From positions 310,001 to 374,000 of the forward strand of contig JALJCO010013744.1 in NCBI GenBank assembly GCA_023101725.1: a DNA stretch of 64,000 bases, read 5' to 3'. Within the stretch, counting starts at the first letter, position 1. Each line of letters starts with the position of its first letter. The notes beneath the pieces are model-generated. The model searched no databases, was not told the DNA's origin, and worked only from the letters and a program-made list of their open reading frames with translations. Below, one piece after another: positions 11,340 through 23,118 of this stretch. The position numbers and the translations under genes are program-made. This DNA is from Atherinomorus stipes (lineage: Eukaryota; Chordata; Actinopteri; Atheriniformes; Atherinidae).

Positions 11340-14300
11340 CTGTCACTCACAAAGGGTAAGAATTATCTACATTGTCAAGTTTAAATGTTAATAAATCCAT
11401 TGTTGGAGGTTAAAAATATACATACTGTACATGGCTTGTCTTTATAGATTTTAACATTTGTAACTGTATTGTTGCAGGGACAATGCCCTATAAAAACACG
11501 TCTTTGCACATGCCAACTCACTGTTTTCAACCCTGAATTGTGACACTGCTCGAATTTGAAAATGTGGACAAATGTACCTGATATACCGATTCTTGTGAGA
11601 CTGGGCTGATTGATGATTGTAGTGATGAGACAGTACATGGGCAACACTTCCAACTTTCTGTTTTTCCATTTTCGTGCAGCATAGTATGATCATGATAATA
11701 AATGTAGGTGAATGGATGGTTGGATGGATACCAAAAGGAAATAAAGGTCTAATTTATCCCCAGTAACATTGACTGGTAGAAAAGCACCTGAGACCCGGGG
11801 CAGTAAAAAGAACTAAATCATGGGATTCTAACATCCCAGACAGTTTTCAGTCTATTAAAGTCAATATATGCCACTTAGCTTCTAAGTTATGACCCACCTG
11901 TGGTTTTCTTGTTGCCTGCATTAACTTTGGATCTTATAAATCATTTAAATACATTTTTGACTTTCCTGCAACCGACAAACTTTGAAGCTGATGCAGTCTT
12001 TATTTCACAGGCTGCATATCACTGTGAAACATGACCAATAGTAAAAATAGACTCAAGTAAAATGCCTTTCTTTGAGTTGTGTGAAAATGTATTGTGCTTT
12101 GCATGCGAGGTAATCAACACATTTTAGTGTTATCTTCTAAAATGTATGTGTAGTCACAGATAGAGGAAATGATGGAAGTGAAAGTCACCAGCTGGTGCAG
12201 AGCAGACATTCAGGCTTGTTTTCAAAGTAGAGCATATTAGTGTATTATTTTCAATTTAGATCACTAAATGTCAGGTGGTGCTAATAGTGGCAATAAAAAA
12301 TAGTTTTCGGTGTAAGTGCTCAATAGCAGTGTCACCCATAGTTTTATAAAGTCAGGTTTATGGCTACAGTACCAGTAGAAGACCATGACCATTAAACAGG
12401 CAGGTAAAGCTTAGCCAAGCGGCATCATTAATCCATAAAAGCACTGCCAGACAATATAGATACTGTTATGTAAACTGGGAGTAAAATTCCCAGACTAACC
12501 ATGAGACTCTTTCAGTAAAACAGAACTGTTATGTGTGTATTTCTTCTGCCTTTAGGTTGATCTCTGATAGGGAGGTTTTTACTAATGATGGGTTTTTATC
12601 TCAGCTCTAAGCCTATTTGGCTTTTTTTGTGACTTGAAATGAGTTTTTATATATTTTATATTTTATGTTTTGGAGAAACAAAATGAGGATTGTACCATCA
12701 TACTGCATCTGTTAGAATTTAAAATTATGTTGGCATTGTGCTGCTCCACAGAACGTGAGCCATATTTCTTCACTGCTCAGTTAAGGCTACACTTAAGGAG
12801 GAAATTAACAGATAGATAGCTGTTGTTGTCTTTGAAACTATACAGTATATCATCCTGGGTAAATAAGTTTTCAACCCCAAACAATCTCATGCAACTCATA
12901 TAACTTTGCAGCTGTGTTAGAATTATCGGTGGTGGGAGGAGTCGGCAGGTGCAAGGATGCTGTGCTTTCTCCTGCAACACAGGTGGATTAATAAGAAATG
13001 TGCAAGGAAAGATGGATGATGTGTATCTTTACAAATATGCACAAACGCCTCCCTGCAATTATTCCCTTTCTATGTCCTCCTGAAATACCAATACACAGCA
13101 AAGTCCTATAATAAACCATTTTATTGTCATTTAACAGGAAAGAGAAGTCAGCATCATGACATTTTTAATAATTCCCAATATCTTATCTTTCTATTTAAAA
13201 CACTGAATGACGTTGGAGGCCATGGTGTCTTCATGTGCTAGGTTAGTGGATATGAGTCTGAAATCCCATGCAACTTGAGTGACATGTGACACACAAAGCA
13301 GGATGAGTTAGAAACCACATAAAGAGTGCATGAGCAGCGACAGTGGTGACGCTGTAAGCCACGGGTGTCTGACATGTCACTTTGTTACACAGATTGCACC
13401 ATCTAGAGTTAATGGTGCAGCACATAAAGTGTTTTTATCATAAAGCAGAGTACAAATAGTTGCTCTCGAAATTACGCAACGGCATGAAATTACAGTTTCG
13501 ACAAATGGTTCAGAATGTGACAGAGATTAAGATTAAGGCTCTTGGACTGCATCGTCTATTACCCGGAGAGAGAGGGTTAAGTGAACAGAGGAATAACAGC
13601 TTCAATACGTTTCAAGCCATCTGAGCTGAGCCCAAATTAACTAGTAACAGTTTGACCTACTTCATACCCTGAGGGACTGATTTTTTTTTTTTGTTGTTTT
13701 GTTCTTTCCTTCTCATATTTGCTGATGAGGGTAAAAAACAAAGTTGCATTAAATGCAGAGTGGAGGGCTGGTCTTTGAAAAACAAATAAGTGGAGAGACT
13801 GAATAAACAGAGCTGGCCGCAACTTGCTCTGCTGCCACAAACATGATTAACTTTAAATGGCCTTCTGACCTTTACCGAATTGGTTTTAATTGATTGACCA
13901 GCATCCTCCGATATTGCTGATTGCATTATGTGAAGTTGTATGATGTTGATTTACATTAGTCACATTCTTTCAAGCCGTCCTCAAAATCTGCAAACCAGGA
14001 ATCCATATCAACATTACCACACATTGGAAAACTTATAAGCTTGTAACTTGCTTAGAATCCTAAATCCATCCTTTTAACACATATTTATGCCACTGAACAT
14101 GCCAGTGCCATTAGAATGATGAAATAAGGTTGTGTGTACCTGAGCTGATTGAACAGCTGCCCCTTATGTACAGAGGCTGCAGCTCCTTAATGGAGCTGGG
14201 CCACGTTTAAATCCCAGCCTGGAGCCCTTTGCTGCATGACATCCAACTACTCTCATATAAAGGCTGCGAATACTCAAACATTATTCAGTTTTAGATTAAA

Positions 14301-15890
14301 CACAGTCAAGTTTTCTTCGTGTTCACTACTTCAACAAAATCTAGAACAGAAATTGGGCATCACGGCAGTTGTTGACAGTGTTGTTTTATAGCAGGCTTTT
14401 TGTTCTCAAACTCCATTTCTGCTCCATCTGATGCATCATTTGACGCTCTCGCTCTCCTTTCTTCACAAACAATGTGCGCTCCTCAGTCCTGTCAAGAGGG
14501 ACAGGTTGCTATGCTGTAATGAAGAGCAAAGAGGGTGAAGGAAATAAAATGATTACTGCAAAAAGCAGCAGTGTTGCTGAAAATATTTCTACATTCATGG
14601 GTTAGTTGTCTCCCCCCCGACATTTGCAAAACAATAAGTTCACGTCTCTGAACAATAAGGTTGCTGTTCACAACTAATTGGCAGATGTTTGCAACAAATA
14701 AATAAAGAAATAAATGAACAAACAGAATTGTCAACAACTGCACAATAACCACTTGGACATGGGTTGCTGATGAAAATAAATGTGCACATTCAAATATTCT
14801 TCAAAAAATTGTGTGTTCATATTTTATGTTTTTTTTAAGGGCATAGATATCAATTCATGGCAATTTTTCTGTTCGCTGTATGCTGCTTTGGTTAAGAAAA
14901 GAATAAGAGAAGTCTGTTTAGTCCATGCAGCACACGGATAAACTTATTCACTATAGAGACGTGAAAATTCCTTTCCTCTTTCAACTAAATAGAAATTCTC
15001 CTGTAAACCTTTATCTACTGTTTGAAAGATAATGTGAAAAAGACTGATGTAATACAAAATAGCAAGTCAGAGCTAACATCCTTGTGCAGGATGCACTGTG
15101 AAAAAAGACAAACAAAAAACAACAAAACAGAGATTTGTATATTAGGAATATTTCCAAGGTTGACTGCCATGCTAAAAAAGCATCTACAGTAAACAGTTTG
15201 AGGAGGACAGCTCGCTCCACAATAAAATGGCTTTTCATTTTGCTGCCACTGGAAAATTTTCTGACACAATCACAGCTTTCAAACAGGAATAAAATGTTTT
15301 ATTGAGTTTCTATATGGCATTTTACCTTTTGAAGGCATGTTGTTCCAGTAGAGAAAGACTGGCAGAAAAAAAGCTGTAATCAGTTTATTTTATACAAATC
15401 AATGCACCCCCGGCACCAGATGTCAATTTCTAACATGTCAACAGATGGCAAAAATGGCATAGAAGTGGAAAAATTGTAGAAAGAATTTGGAGAGGCTTGT
15501 GGAAAGATGGCTGTGTTTTAATATGAATCTGTACATCAGCAAAGCTGTGATTCAAACATGGATTGGTAAAAACTATAGCTATTCAAAAGACACTAAACAA
15601 TAAGCTATTTAGTGAGTAAGTAAGTACTGTATATAACAATAAAGCTGCTTTCAGACTTGCATTGCGGAAGATGAGCGATAAGGTCAATCTGCTCTTTAAG
15701 CGGACTCATCTTTTCAAACACGCTGCCTCCTTGCGGACTTATCACGTCCTAAACGCTTTCAGACATCAGGAAATGTTGCGTAAAAGTCAACACAGCCACA
15801 CTCTCCCTTCAACTCTGTCCGGACCATTTCCTTGTACGTTCAGCCAAAATGATGTGCCGCAACATTTCCGCTCTTGTGACATGGGGTCCA
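11340..15890. other. Non-coding stretch, no gene seen
   Basis: No gene, RNA or clear transposon was recognised. Open frames are short (under about 90 codons) and without domains. A short imperfect GGAT run lies near 11705-11728. At about 15650 a segment starting near CTTTCAGACTTGC may be the outer part of the inverted-repeat element that begins at 15891. Confidence 0.55.
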
Positions 15891-16550
15891 GGTTTTCGTT
15901 TTCCCCCAAATTTCATCGAGTTCACCGGTGATTGAATCAAAAAGGTCTCTAAAGTCCACAGAAACTTGGCAATATTCCTCCAAACTGCTCGTCCAATGTA
16001 ATCCAAGTGTCCTGAGTGGGTAGCGTCCATAATTTACTCGAAACAACATCATTTAGTATATTTTTATAGCTTAAATGGTACTATAACTAACTGCCGCGAA
16101 GCGTGTCCCTGCAAGTTCACGACACTACAGAAGCCGTTGGAGATTAGATCCTGCGTTCTCTTTTTGTTTCTTTCTTTGTTTTAAATCAATAGCCAACCCC
16201 TCTTGTGTTTTTCCCGGTTTGTCTGCAGCTTGTTCGCTCTTAGAACAATGTAAACAGCAAATTTCTTCTACGCTTGCATTATCGGCAGAGTAGGCGCTGA
16301 ACACCACAGCTTATTGTGAACTTGCACAAACGCGCAAATATAAAGTGCAATGTTCTACTGTTTGGGCTATAAAAATATACTAAATTATGTTTTTTTCAAG
16401 TGAATTATGGACACTACCCACTCAGGACACTTGGATTACATTGGACGTGCAGTATGGAGGGATATTGACAAGATTTTGTGGACTTTTATGGACCTTTTTG
16501 GCTCAGTCACCGGTCACTCCATTATATGAAAGTTGGGTAAAACGTAAACC
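15891..16550. mobile_element. Inverted-repeat element with about 180-bp arms
   Basis: The reverse complement of 15891-16070 closely matches 16366-16550. Both arms share GCTATAAAAATATACTAAAT and then ACCCACTCAGGACACTTGG. The spacer (16071-16365) is not repeated. Each arm can be read as a short peptide beginning MD(A/T)THSGHLDYIGRAVW, which is expected of two copies of one sequence and is not evidence of a gene. The arms diverge by substitutions and at least one frame shift. Outer boundaries and target duplication were not found. Confidence 0.75.
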
Positions 16551-16660
16551 TCCCTGATCTCCGGCTGCATTTGAGATATTAAAAAAGTGCTCCAGAGTCT
16601 TAATCAGCATGATGTTGAGTAGAAAATGAACACCTATCATTCTGTAGGTGTACTATTCCT
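16551..16660. mobile_element. Orphan TTAA-type transposon end
   Basis: Read on the minus strand from TTAA at 16661-16664, the sequence begins AGGAATAGTACACC, which resembles the AGG starts of the other TTAA-bounded elements here. No matching left end was found, so this is a truncated element or chance. Confidence 0.35.
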
Positions 16661-16664
16661 TTAA

Positions 16665-17005
16665 TTTATTTAGCACCTCTCACAGACATTTATCATAAAG
16701 TGCTTCACAGAGAAAGTAAACTTAAAATGCAAAAAAAAATATATACATAAAAATGAAAAGTGGAAATATAAAAGAGTCCAACTCTAAAAGCTTGTTGGAA
16801 TAAAAATGTCCCCAGCTCTTTTTAAAAAGCAGCTGAGGACAAAGTCCAAGCTACATAAAGATAGAGGCAGAGCCCTCCACAGTCTTGGTGCTGCTGTTTG
16901 GAAGGTCGTCCTCCTTGAGTCTAGAAGCGAGTGCACAGGACCATTAAAAGATTCTGATCTAATGACCTACTGCAACATGAAGTGTACAACTGAAGCAGGT
17001 TAGCA
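16665..17005. repeat. SINE/LINE-like dispersed repeat fragment
   Basis: The segment opens with TTTAGCACCTCTCACAGACA and AAAGTGCTTCACAGAG, followed by an A-rich stretch and then CAGCTCTTTTTAAAAAGCAG and CCTCCACAGTCTTGG. From memory this order resembles a common fish dispersed repeat. The assignment is by recognition only. The 65-codon frame inside it is not a gene. Confidence 0.45.
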
Positions 17006-17427
17006 ATATAAAGAGAAGGCTGAAGGTTAAGACCAAGACTGTAAAATGGATTCTAAAATCAACCGGTTTTAGGTGTTTCTCCTGCTGTGTATTGAGTTAT
17101 AGAGGCTATTTTATAGGAGCATAATTCAGATAAAAAGATATATTATAAAATAGTACTTCATTACCAAGGCTGCTCATTTAAAGAAAAAAAAAAAAGACTG
17201 AAGCGAAATACAACTTTGCTGCCGATTGCTCACACTAACCTGTCTGACCTACAGTAGTATCCATCTGCTTTATTTCCAATTAGAGCAACTGTTTGATGAT
17301 GAACTAATGTCTCTTTTGCTACAGGAACTGTTGAATAGAAGTTTTTCCTTTAGTATTTTGCAAAAGGCGATTACAAAAGGTTTATTGAGAATTTGACCTG
17401 TTGTAATGGTACTTCTCTGTCATTTAA

Positions 17428-17876
17428 AGGGACTAGAGTCAGGAATTGTGGAAGAATAAACGAGCATGTCCAGTTTTTTAATGCTAATGGGTGATGAAGT
17501 GTTAAAAACCAAAAAGAGTGAGCCCGCCCACGTCTCGCTCCGTTGCCTTGAACAGGCTTTGTGCTGCATAATGCCCGTGCTGTCCTGCAGATGTGACGTC
17601 AATTGAGGCTGGATACACGTCCCCAACAGTTTTGATACAGGAAGGAGACAGTCGCGGTGATAGTTATGGATTCTTCTGCCGTCAGCAAACGATTTAGATC
17701 AACTGAAAGACACTAAAAAGTGGAATTACGAAGAAAAGTCTTTATCAGTGTAGTAAACAATGTTATAGCATCGGTTTGTGCACACTCCCATGTCGGCTTG
17801 GCTGGTGGCTGCAGTTACCCGCAGAACCAGTCGCAGCACTCGCGAGTCTCATTTCTCAATCTTGCCTTTAGTCCCT
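17428..17876. mobile_element. TTAA-flanked MITE (element 2)
   Basis: TTAA lies at 17424-17427 and 17877-17880. The left end is AGGGACTAGAGTCAGG; the right end, reverse-complemented, is AGGGACTAAAGGCAAG. A second, truncated member begins at 58422 with AGGGACTAGAGGCAGGAATT, confirming a family. The interior is G+C-richer than its surroundings and encodes nothing recognisable. Confidence 0.87.
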
Positions 17877-18008
17877 TTAACTATAAGATAACAACCTTAT
17901 AGCAAAAAGTTTATTTGGCTGGACTCTGAGTTCAATTACCTCCAACACCTGAAACGTATAATGGAGTTAGCAGCAAATCAGGACCAAGTAAAGACAGTTA
18001 TGTACATA

Positions 18009-18175
18009 CAGTGGATATGGAAAGTATTCAGACCCCTTTCAAATTTTTCAGTTTTTTACTCTTTGTTTCATTGCAGCCATTTGCTAAAATCAAAAGTTAA
18101 TTTTATTTCTCATTAATGTACATTCCATCACTTGACAGAAAAAAGAGAAATGTAGAAACTTTTGCAAATGTATTA
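18009..18175 (+). mobile_element. Tc1/mariner-like terminal fragment
   Basis: It starts directly after a TA (18007-18008) with CAGTGGATATGGAAAGTATT, followed by CAGACCCCTTTCAAATTTTT and TTTCATTGCAGCCATTTGC. This matches my recollection of the end of a widespread fish Tc1-like element. Only one end is present; family A sequence begins at 18200. Confidence 0.7.
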
Positions 18176-18199
18176 TTAGTTGAATTATTATTATTTTTT

Positions 18200-18530
18200 A
18201 ACAGTGGACCAAAATACAGTACCTGTCAACAGGTGCAGAGATCTGATTGAACATTATAGAAAACACTTGATTGCAATGATTGCCTAAAAGTATTTCTCAA
18301 CAAAACTTTAATTTGGGAGCCCCATTATGCTTGTTTGCTTGTTTTATTCGTTTTATTTTTGTGTTTGTTTTTACTGTAATATTTCTGTTGAAACACAATT
18401 CAAAATCAATGTGATGCTGATCATGAAAATTGGATTTATTATTATTTTGTTCAGTTTCAATTTATTTCACTGGCAGTTGATTTTTTTTCTGTCTTTAATG
18501 GAAGGGTATGTAAACTTTCAAGCACAACTG
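18200..18530 (+). repeat. Family A repeat, copy 2 (half element)
   Basis: This matches the reverse complement of 2742-3050 along its length and ends with GGGTATGTAAACTTTCAAGC then ACAACTG, with TA immediately after (18531-18532). The terminus and TA support a Tc1/mariner-type origin. The other half of the element is absent here. Confidence 0.75.
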
Positions 18531-18614
18531 TACATTAGCACAAATTTTATGGGTGGGCTTTCCACAGGAACTTGGGCTATATTTGGTCCAGAAAATTTAC
18601 TGGACCAAGGGAGA

Positions 18615-18985
18615 GCCTAGCCACCCTGCAGAGGAAACTCATCTCGGCCGCTTGTACCCGCAATCTTGTTTTTTCGGTCACTACCCACAGCTCATGGCCA
18701 TAGGTGAGGGTAGGAACGTAGATCAACTGGTAAATCGAGAGCTTCGCCTTGTGGCTCAGCTCCTTCTTTACCATGACAGACTGATGCAGAGTCTGCATCA
18801 CTGCAGACGCTGCTCTGATCCATCTGTCGATCTCCTGCTTCATCCTTCCCTCACTCCTGAACAAGACCCTGAGATACTTGAACTCCACCACCTGGGGCAG
18901 GACTTCACCCCCAACCCGGAGAGGACACTCTTCCCTTTTCCGACTGAGGACCATGGCCTTAGATTTGGAGGTGCTGATTCCATAG
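18615..18985 (-). pseudogene. Reverse-transcriptase C-terminal remnant of a non-LTR retrotransposon
   Basis: A minus-strand open frame (18577-18954, about 125 codons) carries the conserved tail of a fish LINE reverse transcriptase: VEFKYL, GRMKQEIDRWI, KAKLSIY, YVPTLTYGHELW and RVQAAEMSFL. Similarity extends upstream to about 18985 (GISTSKSKAMVLSRK). The frame leaves the homology near 18615, after RLSL, where other fish copies continue, so the element is cut at both ends. In intact elements this protein copies the element's RNA at the insertion site. This copy is dead: it has no active-site region and no endonuclease. I am confident it is a non-LTR RT; the clade (RTE, Rex or another) is not assigned. 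Confidence 0.88.
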
Positions 18986-19749
18986 ACCGTTAATAGAGAG
19001 GGATGAACCTTCCACTACGTTACCTGTTGGTTTCTGAAGAGCTAAAAGTGAAGCCAGTTGGGTGTGTCCTACCATCGCCATCTTGCCGTGTCAAGTGTGT
19101 CGTCACTCCCAGAAAATACTAAAATGGGCAAAGGCTAGGCTGCTCCGAGCCGCGGCTCAAATGATTGACAGCTGACGTACTCTGGGCTAAATGCTACCAG
19201 AGCTAACTCAAAACTAACAGGAGTTAATGAAGATTAGCCCCCTAAGCGGCGAGGTAAAGGTAAGACACGCTAAGACTTGCTATTATTTGACTAAAAAACC
19301 GCCGTTGCGCGACTCTGCTACAAACTGAGACCTTACTGAGAGCAAACAAGGAGCTAACTAGGAGACACCGGTCAGCAGGGTGGGCTTCCGGTCTGCTGCA
19401 TGTCAATCAAAAGGACACGCTCTTAGTTATGTGTAATTTCAAGATTAAATAACTTCTAAACGGATGAGTTATAAAAAAAATTAACCCCCCTCACAGTTGA
19501 CATGAAGGTAAACTTGACCTATTTAACCTACAATGATTTTTTGGCTGTAAACATGTTTATTTCTGCTGTGAAGTTGGCGTTTTTAACATGGGAATCTATG
19601 GGGATTTGCTCTGTTTTGCAGCCCCTAGCAGATCAAAGGAGAACTACAAAAAGTGACTTCTTCCAGGTAGACTCATAGTTGGCCTCTGGAGGTTGCTGCT
19701 TGGCTGATTCCCATCCCAGCTGCTTCACACTCAGCTAAAAAACTTGCCC
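18986..19749. other. CpG-containing, probably repeat-derived segment
   Basis: Base composition differs from its neighbours, with CpG-containing stretches such as CCGAGCCGCGGCTC near 19147 and CTTCCGGTCTGCTGCATGTC near 19385. Phrases such as GGGAATCTATGGGGATTTGC resemble common fish dispersed repeats. I could not find clear termini. No coding sequence was seen. Confidence 0.4.
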
Positions 19750-20695
19750 TGTTTTTTTTTTTTTTTCTTTTTCTTTTTTTTTAAAACCACAATTCAGAAT
19801 CAATATTTCATTTTTCTAAATTATAATTTTGTAAATCTTTATTTATTATTACTTTTTCCAGTTTCTCGTTATTTGAATTACTATTGTGAATTTCTCTTTT
19901 AGGGGAATTCAGTAACTTTTTCACCTAAATAAATGCTTTTCGGAATCCCTGTGGGGCTAAACAAAGTGTTTACGGAGCGATTCGACGTTTCCCCCCCTCC
20001 CGCCGGTGTCTCTGGCCTGTGAACAGCACCTGTAAGTCTGCCTGCGCTGACCCGACACAGAACTTGCGACAACAGAAACCGTTGTACGGCACTCAGGTCC
20101 CCTATCCACCGAGTTGCTTCCAGCGCTGATTTGAACCAGACTACCAGCGCTGATTCGAAGAAAACATTTCTTTAGCTTCCCACTACCTAAACATCGGTTC
20201 TTGGCTCTCAAAACCAACTCTTTGCCGGACCAGAGTGAAGAACCGATTCGCGTAGCTTGCGCTGCCTGGGCACCGGGTGACGCATCACTGCTTCAGGCTC
20301 AATAATCACTTGTCACGTCCACATAAAGTAAATGAAAGTTCGTATTCTTACCTGCTGCCCACCAACACCAGAGAAAAATATAATCCACGGCATATTTACC
20401 CGCAAAACGTGGGTAAAACGTCCTATTGCAGGAGAGACAGGACTCTGCTTTGAGCAGAGGGAGACGAGGTGCTGCTACCAACGCAGCAAAGTAGCATCAA
20501 CAAGCTAGTAAAAGCTTAGAAATATATTCAGGGATCAAAATAGAGGAAAGACAGGTAGAGAAGCCGTCAGTGTGCTGTGGGGGTGTAGGGGGGTACGAAC
20601 TTTACGACAGTGAAAGAACGCCACTAGTGGGAGCCCCGAGCTGAAGTTACTGAGTTCTACTTTAATTGGAGGGTATGTGAACTGTCTAACAACTG
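19750..20695 (+). repeat. Family A repeat, copy 3, split by an insertion
   Basis: 19760-19900 matches 3100-3235 of copy 1 (shared TTTGAATTACTATTGTGAAT-like stretch). After an insertion at 19902-20660 the homology resumes with TTTAATTGGAGGGTATGTGA and ends in ACAACTG plus TA (20696-20697). Removing the insertion and one TTTA restores the order seen in copy 1. Confidence 0.75.
19902..20660. mobile_element. DNA transposon inserted inside family A copy 3
   Basis: The left end is GGGGAATTCAGTAAC. The right end, reverse-complemented, is GTAGAACTCAGTAAC, matching at 12 of 15 positions. TTTA flanks both sides (19898-19901 and 20661-20664), a possible 4-bp target duplication; a 3-bp TTA reading is also possible. 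The interior is CpG-richer than its surroundings, and small open frames at 19957-20217 and 20299-20481 on the minus strand show no domain. Confidence 0.7.
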
Positions 20696-20697
20696 TA

Positions 20698-23110
20698 ACC
20701 ACATGGCTTCATTTGGAGGTATTACGGTGACACAACTCAACAGGTTTGAATATAACATCTTCCCTGAGCTAAGCTTCTGAACTGCTAAGGATGAAAACTG
20801 TCATGAAAAGAATCAATAAAAAGATGACTTATTTTAGAGTCAATTTAAATCCTAAACTCTGAACATAACCTCCTCCAGAGTGGGTAGTGTGTTTAATGCA
20901 AGTTACCATGGAGATATTGCCAGGTTTAAAAAGAACCACCTTTGTGATATTGAAGAGTCTCGCTCAAGGCTTCACATACCTTGCAAATCCATTAATTTAT
21001 TCATTAAATACTTATTAACTGGCAGGAATGCAGAAATGCTCAGCCGTCTTCCCAACATAACAATATAATCTGTTACTTATTAATGTATGTAAGAGACTGA
21101 GAGCAAGAGATTGGACTGGATTCATATTTAAGCCTGTTTGTTCTGTAATTTGTTAACAGATGATGCAGTTGTGATACAGAAAAGCAAAGCAAATGTGTCT
21201 TGCAGCACTGCATAACATGAAGGCAAACAGGCACATCACAGCAGAGGCCTGCAGACACTGGATAAGACATTCTAAAAGATTCTCTCTGTGCTGCATTGCA
21301 AAGGATGATAACCGATGTGGATGAGAATCTACAGACCAACAAACAGTAACATCAGGAGGTGCATAAAGACTGAAATGTAACTCACCAAATAGAGCAGCAT
21401 ACAGTCCTGCCTGGGGGTGTTTCTATGTTTACATCTGTGTTGTTGTATTTCTTAACTTTATCTTGTGCCATGCTGTGAAGCAGTTGTTTTCTCTTCCATA
21501 TCAGAATGAGACAGTCATGTCAGGACATGATTACCAAAAAAAGTCTAATATAAAAGTGAAGAGACAATATTCCTAACAGAGAATGGCTGCCGGTTCAAAC
21601 GTTTTGCATGTGGCTGAGGTAATGAATTCTGGATGTTTTGGGAAGGTAAGAGAGGATGAGTCATCTGCAATTTATAATAGATGGAAACAAACAGTTGCAC
21701 AAAATCATTAACATGAAAGTGCCAAAGCATTTGCAATCTGCTTATTTCATGATGTGCACAAGTGACTTAATGATAATGTTGAACATGCACTTCAGCCTTC
21801 TTACCAATTCTGATCTGAGAGCTGTTCCAAAGAGACTGAGAAAAACTGTATTTACAGAACTCTATGTGGTGAATTATGTAGGAGTATTGGCTTTGGTGTT
21901 CGTACTATTTATAGTAGAGATAGAAGAGGCATGATTGCAAACATGCGAAAGAAAAAGACTTGACACAAACTCTGTCAGTTAGCCACTGTGAGGATGATCA
22001 ATTTTTCATGGCTTGGAAGTCAACAAGGATTTAATTTTTATTCCTGGTAGGCATCCAATTTTACTGAAAGATCTATGAAAAACTAGAGGCGCACACGCAC
22101 GCACACAACCCAGAAAGTAAACAATTTTTAGGAAAACAAACACCACCTCAAGCCCCTAGAGGAAATCGAAGCTCAGAACTAAATTGTTGGATGTTGTTGT
22201 GCTCTCCCTAACGGCAGCCCAATCTGCTGGAACCTATCCCTATGGAGGATTTTCTATGAGCTATGTAAGCACACACACACATGCAAGCACACACAGACAC
22301 ACAATTTATTACTGGATGTGTGCTCATCAGACCATGGTGCCATTAACCCCCCCTCCAACAAAAAAAAACAAAACAGGTTAGCTCTTTCATGGCATTTGGA
22401 AAAACAGGCATAAACCAGCTGGTTATACAGTAATGCTCGCCTCAGAGAAGGTTCCTACGTACCTAACTGCTCTTTTTGAACTGATCTTATGTCTCACAAC
22501 CAACATGGTAACTCTACATATATAAAACCCTAATCATTCTCGGCTGACAAATATAGGAACAAAGATAGTCAAATAATTAACTTTTGCAGATTTGTGGTAT
22601 TTCTAAATAAAACAATTTTTTAAATGAGAACATGATCCACCAAAACATTCCTGTTAACCCCAAATTAGTTAATAATGGAAATGTCACAGCATGAGCTTAA
22701 TGGGATATTTCTCACCAAAATATATCACAAACTATTAGTAAAATTCATTTAAAATGTTAGGAAGGCAATATTTATTAGAACAAGTACAGTATGATAAGTT
22801 ATGAGATTACTGTTTAAAATATGTACATGGATATTAGCATAATCAATGTGGTTAAAGATGGAGCTATAGTGATAGATTAGTGGTCATGTATGTGCAAATT
22901 TGTAATAGGAACAGTATTCTATTATTTATATCCTTATTGTAATTAAGGTACAGTGATGATGATGAATTTTATTATCTTATTATTTTATTATGTCTGTGTA
23001 TTCTATCTACTGTTAATGTATATGTACTGTATGTATACATTACACTTATTTGGCTTCAATGTAATTTTTATGAATGAATATTGGTTTGGACATCAGGAAG
23101 AATAGCAGCA
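20698..23110. other. Non-coding stretch, no gene seen
   Basis: No gene or clear transposon. Imperfect AC-rich sequence lies at about 22266-22305. Open frames are short; the 92-codon frame at 21656-21934 has no domain. Confidence 0.6.
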
Positions 23111-23118
23111 GCCATGAG
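23111..23118. other. 8-bp target-site duplication, left copy
   Basis: GCCATGAG immediately precedes the hAT-type element and is repeated exactly at 24398-24405. Confidence 0.85.

Noticed and set aside
15809..16052. Two minus-strand frames of about 70 codons as a possible small gene
   Set aside because: They lie across the left arm of an inverted-repeat element and are partly mirrored in the right arm.
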